From NCBI RefSeq assembly GCF_005048205.1, contig NZ_SUMF01000004.1, forward strand, positions 124,001 through 188,000: DNA of 64,000 nt, read 5' to 3'. Below, in pieces: positions 53,332-63,710 of this stretch (position 1 is the stretch's first letter; each line of letters opens with the position of its first letter). This DNA is from Chitiniphilus eburneus (GTDB lineage Bacteria > Pseudomonadota > Gammaproteobacteria > Burkholderiales > Chitinibacteraceae). A program made the translations under genes and the position numbers. The notes under the pieces were generated by a model, which did no database searches, was not told where the DNA came from, and worked only from the letters and a program-made list of their open reading frames with translations.

Positions 53332-54411
53332 TCAAGCCGTTCGCATGTCCCTCGACAGCCAGGCAGCAATCTCATCGGGCAGATTGCCGTAAAAATCGCG
53401 TGCATGCCAGTGCGGCGTGTCGTGCCGGTCGATCAACCTGGCGCGGATACCCTCGCGGAACTCGCCGCTGCGCAGGACATGCCAGGCCACCTGCGTCTCC
53501 AGTGCGAACACTTCGTGGAACGCCACCTGCCGCGCCCGTTGTTCCAGCGCCCAGATCAGCCAGGCCGACGTCGGCGAGCCGACCTGGAAACGTGCCACCG
53601 CATCGGCCAGTGCCGGATCGTCCGCATGCGCGCGCAACCCATCGGCGACCTCGGCCAGGGTCGCGCCGCCGCAGAGCGCGTCGATCCGCTCCGCCAGAGG
53701 TGCCCAGCGTGGCGCGGGCAGCCTGCATGGCGTCGCCGCCGCCCAGGCCAGCAAGGCGGTGCGCAGCATGGTGGCGTCCGCCAGCGGTACGCCGGACCAT
53801 GGCAGTGCCGCCAGCCAGGGACGCAATGCAGCCCGCGCTTCGTCGGGCAAGGCGGCATGCGCGGCGCCTGCCCAGAGCGCATCGGTGGCGTTGAGTTCGC
53901 TGGCGGTCAGCGCCAGCCAGCGCCCGAGGTGCCCGGGGAGCTGATGCAGCCAGCGGCTGGCACCGACATCGGGGAACAGGCCGATGGCGATTTCCGGCAT
54001 CGCCAGCCGCGTCGATTCGGTGACTACGCGATGGTGGGCACCGGCGAACAGCCCCCAGCCGCCGCCCATGACCACGCCGTGTCCCCAGGCCACCACTGGC
54101 TTGGGATAGAAGTGCAGGTCCCGACACAGCGCATATTCCTCGGCGAAGAAGGCATCGCCGTCGGCCAGCGTTTCCGCGGCCCCCATCGCCTCGTAGAGCG
54201 CTTTGAGATCACCCCCGGCGCACAGCCCGCGTTCGCCTTCGCCCAATACCAGCACCGCCACCACGTCGTCGCGCTCGCGCCATGCACCGAGCGCGGCATC
54301 CAGCGCGTGCACCATGGCCAGTGTCTGGGCATTGAGTCGGGCGGGGGAGTCGAGGCGCAGCACGCCGATCTGAAAACCATTGGCGACAGGCAGCAGTTCG
54401 CAATGAACCAT
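53332..54411 (-). CDS. Enoyl-CoA hydratase/isomerase family protein, HIBYL-CoA hydrolase-like
   Basis: A 359-residue crotonase-fold protein of the ECH_2 type. It has the oxyanion loop GLCAGGDLKALYEA, MGGGWGLFAGAHHRVV and MPEIAIGLFPDVGASRWL. The last two match 3-hydroxyisobutyryl-CoA hydrolases of valine breakdown. The C-terminal extension (about 190-359) also fits that group. No other valine genes are nearby, so the substrate is inferred. Start at ATG 54411, or GTG 54435. Confidence 0.85.
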   Translation of the reverse strand: MVHCELLPVANGFQIGVLRLDSPARLNAQTLAMVHALDAALGAWRERDDVVAVLVLGEGERGLCAGGDLKALYEAMGAAETLADGDAFFAEEYALCRDLHFYPKPVVAWGHGVVMGGGWGLFAGAHHRVVTESTRLAMPEIAIGLFPDVGASRWLHQLPGHLGRWLALTASELNATDALWAGAAHAALPDEARAALRPWLAALPWSGVPLADATMLRTALLAWAAATPCRLPAPRWAPLAERIDALCGGATLAEVADGLRAHADDPALADAVARFQVGSPTSAWLIWALEQRARQVAFHEVFALETQVAWHVLRSGEFREGIRARLIDRHDTPHWHARDFYGNLPDEIAAWLSRDMRTA

Positions 54412-54540
54412 GGGGGCATCCGTTGAAACGACCACGGCAGCCTAACGGCTGCCGCGCGGGGGATAAATGGGGGATGTCACCGAGGGAGGGCTGTGGCGCT
54501 AACCAAAAACTTCAGAACTGACACGAGCCCTCTTTTCCCA

Positions 54541-55977
54541 TCAACCCGTGCCGCCCACGGTCAGGCCGCCGTCGATGCGCAGCGTGGGCTGGCCGACGCC
54601 GACGGGGACGCTCTGGCCGTCCTTGCCGCAGGTGCCGACGCCGGGGTCCAGCGCCAGGTCGTTGCCGATCATCGATACGCGTGTCAGCACGTCCGGGCCG
54701 TTGCCGATCAGCGTGGCGCCCTTTACCGGGTATTGCAGCTTGCCGTCCTCCACCCACCACGCCTCGGCGGCGGAGAACACGAACTTGCCACTGGTGATGT
54801 CCACCTGCCCACCACCGAAGTTGATCGCATACAGGCCCTTTTTCACCGATGCCAGGATTTCGGCGGGATCACGCTCGCCGCCCAGCATGATGGTGTTGGT
54901 CATGCGCGGCATCGGCAGGTGCGCATACGATTCGCGGCGGCCGTTGCCGGTGACCGGCATGTTCATCAACCGCGCATTCAGGTTGTCCTGGATATAGCCG
55001 CGCAGGATGCCGTCCTCGATCAGCACCGTACGCTGGGTGGGATTGCCTTCGTCGTCGATGTTGAGCGAGCCGCGACGATCCGGGATGGTGCCGTCGTCGA
55101 TCACGGTGACGCCGGGCGCGGCGACGCGCTCGCCGATGCGTCCGGAGAACGCCGAGCTGCCCTTGCGATTGAAGTCGCCTTCCAGGCCGTGGCCGATGGC
55201 TTCGTGCAGCAGGATGCCGGGCCAGCCGGAGCCGAGCACCACGGTCATCTCGCCGGCGGGCGCCTGTTGCGCATTCAGGTTCAACAGTGCCTGATCCACC
55301 GCCTTTCTGGCGTAGTCGTGGATCGTTTCGTCGCTGAAGTAACGGTAATCGAACCGCCCCCCACCACCAGCACTGCCCTGCTCGCGCCGGCCGCTTTCCT
55401 CGACGATCACCTGGACCGACAAGCGCACCAATGGGCGGACGTCGGCGGCGCGGTGACCATCGTGCCGCGCGACGAAAATCACCTCGTACTCCGAGGCGAG
55501 GCTGGCCATCACCTGCACCACGCGCGGGTCCATGCCGCGTGCGGCGGTTTCCACCCGGCCCAGCAGCGCCACCTTGGCGGCCTCATCCAGGCTGGCAAGC
55601 GGATCGATCGGGCGATACAACTGGTGCCCGTTCACATCACGCCGCAGCACCGCGGTGCCGTTACCGCCCTGGCGGCCGATGGCGCGCGTGGCGCGTGCCG
55701 CTTCCAGCAATGGGTCGAGCCGGATGTCGTCCGAATATGCGAAGGCGGTTTTTTCACCCGCCACCGCCCGTACGCCCACGCCCTGATCGATGGAAAAGCT
55801 GCCCGACTTCACGATCCCTTCGTCCAGGCTCCAGGCTTCCGAGCGGCTGTACTGGAAATACAGGTCGGCATAGTCGAGGTCATGGCGGGACAACTCGCCG
55901 AATACGCGCTCCAGCGCGGCGTCGGTGAGATCGTAGGGGGTGAGCAGGGTCTGGTCGGCGATGACGAGTGGGTTCAT
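54541..55977 (-). CDS. tldD: Metalloprotease TldD
   Basis: A 478-residue protein (E. coli 481) that works with TldE/PmbA as a zinc protease in antitoxin and modified peptide processing. The HEAIGHGLE motif has H258, E259 and H263; a later Cys in GTCGKDGQSVPVG is conserved. The N-terminal half carries the family dimerisation domain. tldE/pmbA is not in the window. It lies next to the nitrilase gene on the same strand. Confidence 0.96.
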   Translation of the reverse strand: MNPLVIADQTLLTPYDLTDAALERVFGELSRHDLDYADLYFQYSRSEAWSLDEGIVKSGSFSIDQGVGVRAVAGEKTAFAYSDDIRLDPLLEAARATRAIGRQGGNGTAVLRRDVNGHQLYRPIDPLASLDEAAKVALLGRVETAARGMDPRVVQVMASLASEYEVIFVARHDGHRAADVRPLVRLSVQVIVEESGRREQGSAGGGGRFDYRYFSDETIHDYARKAVDQALLNLNAQQAPAGEMTVVLGSGWPGILLHEAIGHGLEGDFNRKGSSAFSGRIGERVAAPGVTVIDDGTIPDRRGSLNIDDEGNPTQRTVLIEDGILRGYIQDNLNARLMNMPVTGNGRRESYAHLPMPRMTNTIMLGGERDPAEILASVKKGLYAINFGGGQVDITSGKFVFSAAEAWWVEDGKLQYPVKGATLIGNGPDVLTRVSMIGNDLALDPGVGTCGKDGQSVPVGVGQPTLRIDGGLTVGGTG

Positions 55978-56099
55978 GCGTGGGTGATGGAGAGTCTGGT
56001 TGATTACGATTGGTTCACACTGCCAGCAGACGTAGGCCTTGGCAAGCTGTTATGAATTGGCGGTGCTGGGGGCTGGCATGCCGATGCCGGGGCGGGCGT

Positions 56100-56903
56100 T
56101 CAACCCAGCCGCCGATGCCGCAACGCCGGCAGGATGCGACGCACCCGGTCGAGCTGGCTGGATTTCAGTTCGGCCTGCGCCACCCCTTCGCCCGTGGGCA
56201 GACAGGCAAGCACCTGGCCCCAGGGATCGACGATCTCGCTATGCCCGAACGTTTCGCGCCCGGTCACGTGCAGCCCGCCCTGCGCTGCCGCCACCACGAA
56301 GCACTGGTTCTCGATGGCCCGCGCGCGCAGCAGTACTTCCCAGTGCGCGCGGCCGGTGGTGGCGGTGAAAGCCGCCGGCAACACCCAGACATCCACCGCC
56401 TCGCGGCGAAACAGCTCGGGGAATCGCAAGTCGTAGCACACGGCCAGCCCTACCCTGCCGAACGGGGTGTCGAAAACAGTCACCTCGCCGCCCGGCTCGA
56501 TGGTGTCGGCCTCGGCGTAGCGTTCCTCGCCGTTATCGAATCCGAACAGGTGAATCTTGTCGTAGCGCGCCACGCAACGGCCGTGGGGATCGTAGGCCAG
56601 ACAGGCGTTACGCACGCGAATGGCGTCGTCGCCCACCAGCGGGATGGTGCCGCCCACCAGCCAGACCTGGTGCCGCGCCGCCTGCGCCGCCAGGAAATCC
56701 TGGATCGGGCCCCCGCCGAACGCCTCCTTGACCGCCAGCTTGTCGCTATCGCGCTGGCCCATGATGGCGAAGTACTCGGGCAGCACCAGCAACTGCGCGC
56801 CACTGGCCGCCGCCTGGGCAATCAGGCGTTCGGCGGTCTTGAGATTGCCGACCACATCCGGCGTGGAAACCATCTGGATGGCGGCTGCGATGAAGGTCTG
56901 CAT
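56100..56903 (-). CDS. Carbon-nitrogen hydrolase (nitrilase superfamily, Nit-like)
   Basis: A 267-residue amidase. The catalytic triad is E43 (LVLPEYFAIMG), K116 (YDKIHLFGFD) and C156 (GLAVCYDLRFPELFR). The Nit1-like features suggest deaminated glutathione amidase or omega-amidase activity, a metabolite repair role. ATG 56903 fits the family. The yhdP-nit-tldD order is conserved in betaproteobacteria. Confidence 0.93.
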   Translation of the reverse strand: MQTFIAAAIQMVSTPDVVGNLKTAERLIAQAAASGAQLLVLPEYFAIMGQRDSDKLAVKEAFGGGPIQDFLAAQAARHQVWLVGGTIPLVGDDAIRVRNACLAYDPHGRCVARYDKIHLFGFDNGEERYAEADTIEPGGEVTVFDTPFGRVGLAVCYDLRFPELFRREAVDVWVLPAAFTATTGRAHWEVLLRARAIENQCFVVAAAQGGLHVTGRETFGHSEIVDPWGQVLACLPTGEGVAQAELKSSQLDRVRRILPALRHRRLG

Positions 56904-57025
56904 GGGACACCTCTGGGTCTGTTCAGCGTCTTGTCTCTTTATCGCACCGGCTACCGCAATCCGCTTGCGCGGCATGCCGGCAATGCCGCCACCTTCGCCC
57001 CTTGCGCGCGGGCATGCCGGCGCGG

Positions 57026-60000
57026 CTATCGGTGCTGCGGCAGGTCGGGGCTGCGTTCCTGGCCGTTGATGCGGCGGATCACCGGGTCGCGCATGGTACC
57101 GTTGATGTCGTATTCATAGGCGACAAGCTGGCCCAGCGGGTCTTTCAGCGCGCGTTGCACCAGGAATGCGGCCACGCCGGCGATGGGGTTGACGATGCCG
57201 GCCGCGATGGCGACGGTGTCGCCCACCACCGGCACGATACGCACGTGCAGGTCCTGCGTGCCGGCAACGAAGTTGGCCTGCCCCCGGAACAGCACCTGCG
57301 CCGAAGGACCGGCAATCACCAGGTTGTCGGTCCGTGCGATGCCGCGTTCGATCAGCGCATCGCCCTTGATGGTGTCGAACTCGAAGCCCTCGGAGAACAC
57401 GTCGCGGAAATCCAGCTTTACGCGGCGCGCCAGCGATTGCAGGCTGAGGATGGACAACAGCCGCGCCGCGCCCGGATCGATCTGCTGGAACTGCCCCGCG
57501 CCCAACTCCAGCGCCAGCGAGCCCTGCATGCTGTTGAAGTCGGGCGGGAACGGCGCGCCGTCCCATGCCACTTCGCCGGAGAACGCACCCGGCGCGCGCA
57601 ACAGGGTATCGGGATAACCCAGCCGTCCCAGCAGCTTGCCCAGGTCGGTGGTCTTGACGCTGAACTTGCCGGAGGTTCGCGAGCGATCCGGCAGGCGGCG
57701 CCACAGGCCGCTCATCGTCAACTGTGTTTCGTCGCTTTCGAGCGTGACCTCGTTCAATCGCCAGTTGGGGCCCTGCGGGGATGCCACCACGGTGAGCTTG
57801 CCCAGCTCGCGGATGCGGTAGCTGAGCTGGTCAACCGTCAGTTTCACACCGGGATAGTGGTCGTTGTCCGATGTCGCACGCGTGTCGGACGGCGCGGTGG
57901 GGGCCACCTGCGTCGGAGTGTCGTCATCGCCGCCCTGCAACGGCAGCGCCAGCCGCGATAGACGCACCTCGACCGGCGAGGCGGTGCCGCCGCGCCAGTT
58001 GAACCGGCCTTCGGTTTCGCGCGCCTGCACGGCCCCGCGCCAGCCGTCGCCGGCCTGGCTGGCCTGTACCCGCACTTCGTTCAACCGCCGGCCACGCAGG
58101 CGCACCTGGGCGAACGCCAGTTGCAGCGACAGCGACGGCCCATCGGTGGCCTCACCGCCCGCCATGCCGCCCAACGAAAGCCATTCGTCCAGGTCCAGCA
58201 CGGGCCAGCCGCCGGTGAGCGTCAGGCCACTGGCGGGCAACACGCGGGGAGGCTGCGCGCCCAGCGCCACCGTACCGCTCAATGGCTTGCCCGGGGTGCG
58301 GACCAACGCGGCTTGCAGCAAACGACCGTAGCCCAGGTTCAGGTGTGTTTCGCCGGTCTTGTCGGTGATGTCCAGGCTGAACGGCCGCGTTTCGCCCGCG
58401 GCCTTGCCCAAGGGCGCCGGCAGATCGATCGCCGCGCCGGCCAGCGGGCTATCCAGCTTGAGTTCGTAGCCGCCACGCCCGGCATTCAGCCTTGCCCGAT
58501 AGTCGATGGTGCCGGAGAAGCGTTCCGGCTGTGGCACGTCGTAACGCGCCACCGCGTCGCGCAAACGCATCTGCCCGGCCAGTTGCAGCATGAAATCCCC
58601 GTTCTGGCTGGCGCCGGAGAAGCGGGTGGCGCCGCCCAGCAACTGGGCGCGCCCTTCCTGGATCGCCAGCGCGTGCTCGGTAAAGGTGATCTGCCCGGCA
58701 GCGGCGGTCAGTGGCGGCACCACGCCACCGAAGTCCAGCGTGTTGTCGGTGAAACGGTAGTCGCCAGCCACGCGTGTGGCGGCCACATCGTGCAGGGGGA
58801 TATCCAGCTTGAGCGCCAGCGCGCCCTGGCCTTGGGCCTTCAGGCCCTCGGTATAGGCGGCGGACACCCGGTGTAGCGGCGACTGGCGCAGGAAATCCAG
58901 GAAGTCGGCGGTGGCGGATGCGGTGCGGCCATCGACGTACAGGTGCTGCTGATGGTGGTACAGGTCCGGCACCCAGACATGGGTTTCGCCCACCGCCGCG
59001 CCCAGGATGCGCGCCTGGCTGGCGCGGATATCCATTGCGTCGCCGTGGAACTCGATGCTGCCATTGATGCCGGTGATTTCCGGCCAGCCCGGCGCGTATG
59101 CCAGCCGCCCGTTGCGCACGCGCGCGAAGGCGCGGAAGCGCCCGCCCTGATCGTCGGGGAACGGGAAGCGCGCCAGCGGCCCGGAGAGTTCGATACGGCC
59201 CCCCTCGCCGTCGCCATCGCGCAAGGCGGTCACCAGCCATTCGCGGGTATGCGGGCCGATCACCAGCGGCAGGTAGGCATGGACGCGCTCGGCGCGCAGA
59301 CGCGGCAGGTCGGCACTCATTTCCACCGTGCCCGGCCCCTGGCCTTCGTGGCGATACCGTCCGCTGCCCGACAGCGTGAGGTCGTCGTTGCGCAGCGTCA
59401 GCCGATCCACCTGGACCTCCCAGGTGGAGGCGGTGCGGTGCCAGCTTCCGCCCAGGTCCAGGCGGGAGAAGTCGAGCGGTTCCGGCATCCAGCGCGGCGC
59501 CGACAGCGTCAAGTCCTGGCTGCTGACGTTGATCCGCCCGCTGTCCTGGTCGAAGCGAGCGTTCAGGCTGATCCCGCTCAACAGCGGCAGCGTCTCGCCC
59601 CACGACAGGCGCGCATTGTCCAGTATCACTTCGCCCTGGTAGCGCTTGCGGTCACCGCTCCATTGGAACTGACCTTCACGCAGGCTGCCCGCGACCTCGA
59701 TGTCGCGCAGGCGCTCGCGCACTTCGGCGGGCAGCCAGGGGCGATAGCTCGACAGCGCATCCAGTTGCAACCGGGTCAGGCGGATGGCACCGCTGCCGTC
59801 GGCGCGCCGGGTGAAGTCGAGTTCGCAATTGGTGCACAGCGGGCCATTGGCGCCGTCGATGCGCGTGGCGTCGATACGCAGGCCACGCTGCCGGCTCAGG
59901 TCGCTCCAGTCGAACTTGCCCTGGAAGCGTGGCAGCGCCAGGGTCTGACCTTCGCGCATCAGCCGCAGGCGCTGGATCGACAACTCGCCCTCGGCCCGCG

Positions 60001-60877
60001 TGATGCGCCCGTCCGCGAAGGACACCTGCGTTTCACCGCCGATGGTGCCGCGCATGCTCTGGAACAGCTTGGCGACCACGGGCCATTGCGCATCGGCGGT
60101 ATCCAGCGTCAGCCGGGGCAGCGACAGCCTTGCCTGGCCACGCCAGCCGCGCCACTCGGCCAGCGGGCCGCCCCGCCAGCGGCCACTGACCTGGATCGGA
60201 TCGGCCAGCCCGGCCGGGGGCTGGAACGACAGGTTGAACTCATGCGCGCCCAGGCTGCGCTCGACGGTGAGCACCAGATCATGCAGCGATTGCGCCGGCA
60301 CGCCATGCAGTTCGTCCAACCATTCGAGACGGCCGCCATGCACTTCCAGCACGCCCTGCTCCAGCAGCCAGTCGAAAAAGCGTGCGTCGCCACGGTGTCG
60401 ATCCGGGTCCAGCCGGACGCCGGCCACGTGCCAGATACCTTGCGGGTCGCGCCGGACCTGCATGTCGGGCGCCTGGATCGCCAGTCGGCTGAACTGCAAC
60501 CGCCCCACCAGCAATGACCACCACGACAGATCGGCGTCCAGCCTGGAAAAGCTCAACGCTGGGCGACCGTCGCGGGCGTGCAGCGTCACACCGTCGATGG
60601 CGAGGTGCGGACGCTGTCCGCGCCAGCCGCCCGACAGCGTGCGGATCGTCACCCGGCTGCCGACGGCATCGGAGAACATGCGCTCCACCGTGGGACGATA
60701 CTGATCCAGCCGGGGCGCGAGGTAGAAGTTCCAGGTCAGCGCGATGGAGGCCAGCAACGCCACCGCCGCGAATACCAGGCGGCGCAGCCAACGCCAGTGC
60801 CAGCCCAGCACGTGCCAGCCGCCGCGCCAAAGCGTGGAAAGCAGGGACAGCCAGGAAGGGGGAAGGAAGCGCGGCAT
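57026..60877 (-). CDS. yhdP: YhdP family AsmA-like envelope protein
   Basis: A 1283-residue protein with one N-terminal membrane helix (about 33-52, RLVFAAVALLASIALTW) and a very long periplasmic region of beta-rich AsmA-like repeats. DUF3971 sits in the middle and an AsmA-type C-terminal domain at the end. Family members bridge inner and outer membranes and move phospholipids. ATG 60877 fits the family; the open frame further up is not conserved. Divergent from glnE with a 121-bp gap. Confidence 0.93.
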   Translation of the reverse strand: MPRFLPPSWLSLLSTLWRGGWHVLGWHWRWLRRLVFAAVALLASIALTWNFYLAPRLDQYRPTVERMFSDAVGSRVTIRTLSGGWRGQRPHLAIDGVTLHARDGRPALSFSRLDADLSWWSLLVGRLQFSRLAIQAPDMQVRRDPQGIWHVAGVRLDPDRHRGDARFFDWLLEQGVLEVHGGRLEWLDELHGVPAQSLHDLVLTVERSLGAHEFNLSFQPPAGLADPIQVSGRWRGGPLAEWRGWRGQARLSLPRLTLDTADAQWPVVAKLFQSMRGTIGGETQVSFADGRITRAEGELSIQRLRLMREGQTLALPRFQGKFDWSDLSRQRGLRIDATRIDGANGPLCTNCELDFTRRADGSGAIRLTRLQLDALSSYRPWLPAEVRERLRDIEVAGSLREGQFQWSGDRKRYQGEVILDNARLSWGETLPLLSGISLNARFDQDSGRINVSSQDLTLSAPRWMPEPLDFSRLDLGGSWHRTASTWEVQVDRLTLRNDDLTLSGSGRYRHEGQGPGTVEMSADLPRLRAERVHAYLPLVIGPHTREWLVTALRDGDGEGGRIELSGPLARFPFPDDQGGRFRAFARVRNGRLAYAPGWPEITGINGSIEFHGDAMDIRASQARILGAAVGETHVWVPDLYHHQQHLYVDGRTASATADFLDFLRQSPLHRVSAAYTEGLKAQGQGALALKLDIPLHDVAATRVAGDYRFTDNTLDFGGVVPPLTAAAGQITFTEHALAIQEGRAQLLGGATRFSGASQNGDFMLQLAGQMRLRDAVARYDVPQPERFSGTIDYRARLNAGRGGYELKLDSPLAGAAIDLPAPLGKAAGETRPFSLDITDKTGETHLNLGYGRLLQAALVRTPGKPLSGTVALGAQPPRVLPASGLTLTGGWPVLDLDEWLSLGGMAGGEATDGPSLSLQLAFAQVRLRGRRLNEVRVQASQAGDGWRGAVQARETEGRFNWRGGTASPVEVRLSRLALPLQGGDDDTPTQVAPTAPSDTRATSDNDHYPGVKLTVDQLSYRIRELGKLTVVASPQGPNWRLNEVTLESDETQLTMSGLWRRLPDRSRTSGKFSVKTTDLGKLLGRLGYPDTLLRAPGAFSGEVAWDGAPFPPDFNSMQGSLALELGAGQFQQIDPGAARLLSILSLQSLARRVKLDFRDVFSEGFEFDTIKGDALIERGIARTDNLVIAGPSAQVLFRGQANFVAGTQDLHVRIVPVVGDTVAIAAGIVNPIAGVAAFLVQRALKDPLGQLVAYEYDINGTMRDPVIRRINGQERSPDLPQHR

Positions 60878-60998
60878 GCTGGGGACAGGAAAAAGAGAAG
60901 CGCCCCGAAGCAGCGCGTTAGCGTCTAAAGTAGGGCCTCGTCCGCAACATGCGGACCAGGCCCGTATTCTAACTGCAATCCGCCATTCGCCATCCGCC

Positions 60999-63680
60999 AT
61001 GAACGACGCTGTGAATCATCCCACGCTCGCCCCCGCCCTCGCGCATAGCCGCTGCCTCGCCCGTCTGTTCCAGCGCACCCCCGCGCTGGCCGATCGCACC
61101 GCCGATGAACTGGCGCAGCCATTCGACGCCGCCGCGATGCAGTCGATGCTCACCCCGCCCGAGGCCGACGAAGCCGCGTTCAAGCGCCAGTTGCGCGCGC
61201 TGCGCCAGGTGGTGATGGCGCGCCTGATCGCGCGCGAGCTGGGCGGCTACTCGGATCTGGAAGAAGCGGTACGCACCGTCAGCGATCTGGCGGACCTGAC
61301 CGTGTGCGCGGCGCTGGACTGGGCAGTCAGCCACGAAACGCGCTACGGCACCCCCATCGGCGAAGACAGCGGCACGCCGCAGACGCTGATCGTCGTCGGC
61401 ATGGGCAAGCTGGGCGGCTACGAGTTGAACGTATCGTCGGACATCGACCTGATCTTCGTCTACGACGAGGCCGGCGAAACCGACGGCGAGCGGCGGATCA
61501 GCAATCAGGAGTATTTCACCGCCATCGGCAAGCGGCTGATCAATCTGCTGGCCGATACCACCGAGGATGGCTTCGTGTTCCGCGTGGACATGCGGCTGCG
61601 CCCGTTCGGCGACTCCGGGGCGCTAGTGTCCAGCTTTGCCGCGCTGGAAAACTATCTGCTCACCCAGGGGCGGGAATGGGAGCGCTACGCCTGGATCAAG
61701 GGCCGCGCGCTGACCGGCGAGGCCAGCGGCCTGATGCAACTGATCTCGCCCTTTGTCTATCGCAAGTACCTGGATTACGGTGCCTATGCGTCGATGCGTG
61801 AACTGCACAGCCAGATCCGGCGTGAAGTGGCGCGGCGCGACATGGCCGACAATATCAAGCTCGGTCCGGGCGGCATCCGGGAAATCGAGTTCATCGGGCA
61901 GGTGTTCCAGTTGATTCGTGGCGGCCGGGTGAAAAGCCTTCAGGAACGCAGTACCCGCGCCACGCTGCGCGAACTGGCGCGGCTCAACCTGCTGGCGCCG
62001 GAAGCGGTGGACGAGTTGCTGGTCGCCTATGAGTTCCTGCGCAATCTGGAACACCGTCTGATGTATCTGGACGACGCGCAGACCCAGATGCTGCCGTCCA
62101 ATGATGAAGACAAGCTGCGTATCGCCCGCAGTATGGGCTTTGCTGGCTGGGACGAATTCTGCGCCACGCTGGATCGCCACCGCGCCACCGTCACCCGGCA
62201 TTTCGAGCAGGTATTCGTGCTGCCGGACGATCAGGACCGCACCCATCCGCACGCTGCGCTGTGGCAACGCGCGGAGGCCGGCGACGAAACCATGCAGGGC
62301 CTCGCCAAGCTGGGCTATGCCGATACCGGGGAAATCCAGCGCCGGCTGGCAATGTTCCGGGGCAGCGGCCGCTATCAGCAGATGAGCGAACGCAGCCAGC
62401 GCCGCATCGGCGCCATCCTGCCGCCGTTGATCGAGGTCGCCGCCGGCTATCCCAATCCGGATGAAACCTTCGCCCGCATCCTCGACCTGCTGGAAGCCAT
62501 TGGCCGTCGCGAATCGTACCTGGCGCTGCTGGCGGAACATCCTCAGTCGCTGAAGCGGCTGGCAGACCTGTACAGCGCCAGCCCGTGGGTATCGCAGTAC
62601 CTGACGCGCCACCCCATTCTGCTCGATGAGCTGCTCGATCAGCGCCTGCTGTACCAGGCACCGGACTGGCCGGCGGCGGGCGACGCCATCCGCCACGAAC
62701 TGGCGCAGGTGGAGGACGACACCGAAGCGAAGATGGACCTGCTGCGGCACTTCCAGCACACGCAGGTGTTCCGGCTGGTGGCGCAGGACATCGCCGGGCT
62801 GCTGCCGCTGGAAAAGCTGTCCGACCATCTGTCCGACCTGGCCGACCTGGTGCTGGCGGTGACCATGGAAGAAGCCTGGCGCGAGCTGCCGCGCCGCCAT
62901 GTGGAGGTGCCGCAGTTCGCCGCCATCGGCTACGGCAAGCTGGGCGGCAAGGAACTGGGTTATGCGTCGGATCTGGACCTGGTGTTCGTCTACGACGACG
63001 ACCACCCCGATGCGGCGGAGAACTACGCCCGCTTCGCCAAGAAGATCGTCAACTGGCTGAACGCGCCGACCCCGGCTGGCACGCTGTATGACATCGACCT
63101 GCGCCTGCGCCCCAACGGCGCCTCTGGCCTGCTGGTCACCACGGTGGAGGCATTCGAGCAATACCAGTGCGCGTCGGCCTGGGTGTGGGAGCACCAGGCG
63201 CTGACACGGGCGCGCTTTGTCGCGGGCGATGCACGGGTGGGCCGCAGTTTCGAAGCGGTACGCGATGCCGTGCTGCGTCGCCAGCGCGACCTGTCCTCGT
63301 TGTCCGCCGAGGTGGTGAAGATGCGCAACCGCATGCTGGAAACGCATCCCGGGCGCCCCGGCGAGGTGAAGCACTGCCGCGGCGGCATCGTCGATGTGGA
63401 GTTCATCGTGCAATACCTGGTCCTGGGCTATGCCTGGCTCTATCCCGACCTGACGGCCAACCGGGGCAACATCGCGCTGCTGGCCACCGCCGCCACCCAC
63501 AATCTGATCGACGCCACGATGGCGGACACCGCCCGCACCACCTACCGCGCACTGCGTCGCCTGCAACACGCCAGCCGGCTGGCCGGGCGCGATCCGACGC
63601 AGGACGCGCTGGCACCGCTGGCCGAAGGGATGGCCGTGGTACGGGCGTTGTGGCAAACATTGCTGGGCGAGGCGAACTGA
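60999..63680 (+). CDS. glnE: Bifunctional glutamine synthetase adenylyltransferase/deadenylase
   Basis: An 893-residue enzyme that adenylylates and deadenylylates GlnA in response to nitrogen status. Two nucleotidyltransferase domains are clear: GMGKLGGYELNVSSDIDLIF near 134 (deadenylylation) and GYGKLGGKELGYASDLDLVF near 644 (adenylylation). The regulatory and linker helices lie between. ATG 60999 is the first conserved start; the upstream open frame antisense to yhdP is not conserved. Full length, E. coli 946. Confidence 0.96.
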   Translation: MNDAVNHPTLAPALAHSRCLARLFQRTPALADRTADELAQPFDAAAMQSMLTPPEADEAAFKRQLRALRQVVMARLIARELGGYSDLEEAVRTVSDLADLTVCAALDWAVSHETRYGTPIGEDSGTPQTLIVVGMGKLGGYELNVSSDIDLIFVYDEAGETDGERRISNQEYFTAIGKRLINLLADTTEDGFVFRVDMRLRPFGDSGALVSSFAALENYLLTQGREWERYAWIKGRALTGEASGLMQLISPFVYRKYLDYGAYASMRELHSQIRREVARRDMADNIKLGPGGIREIEFIGQVFQLIRGGRVKSLQERSTRATLRELARLNLLAPEAVDELLVAYEFLRNLEHRLMYLDDAQTQMLPSNDEDKLRIARSMGFAGWDEFCATLDRHRATVTRHFEQVFVLPDDQDRTHPHAALWQRAEAGDETMQGLAKLGYADTGEIQRRLAMFRGSGRYQQMSERSQRRIGAILPPLIEVAAGYPNPDETFARILDLLEAIGRRESYLALLAEHPQSLKRLADLYSASPWVSQYLTRHPILLDELLDQRLLYQAPDWPAAGDAIRHELAQVEDDTEAKMDLLRHFQHTQVFRLVAQDIAGLLPLEKLSDHLSDLADLVLAVTMEEAWRELPRRHVEVPQFAAIGYGKLGGKELGYASDLDLVFVYDDDHPDAAENYARFAKKIVNWLNAPTPAGTLYDIDLRLRPNGASGLLVTTVEAFEQYQCASAWVWEHQALTRARFVAGDARVGRSFEAVRDAVLRRQRDLSSLSAEVVKMRNRMLETHPGRPGEVKHCRGGIVDVEFIVQYLVLGYAWLYPDLTANRGNIALLATAATHNLIDATMADTARTTYRALRRLQHASRLAGRDPTQDALAPLAEGMAVVRALWQTLLGEAN

Positions 63681-63710
63681 CGCGACAACGGCTCGACAAG
63701 GAGACGAATC

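Noticed and set aside
60744-60998. 5' extension of the glnE frame
   Set aside because: It runs into yhdP on the other strand and lacks conserved residues; ATG 60999 begins the family N-terminus.
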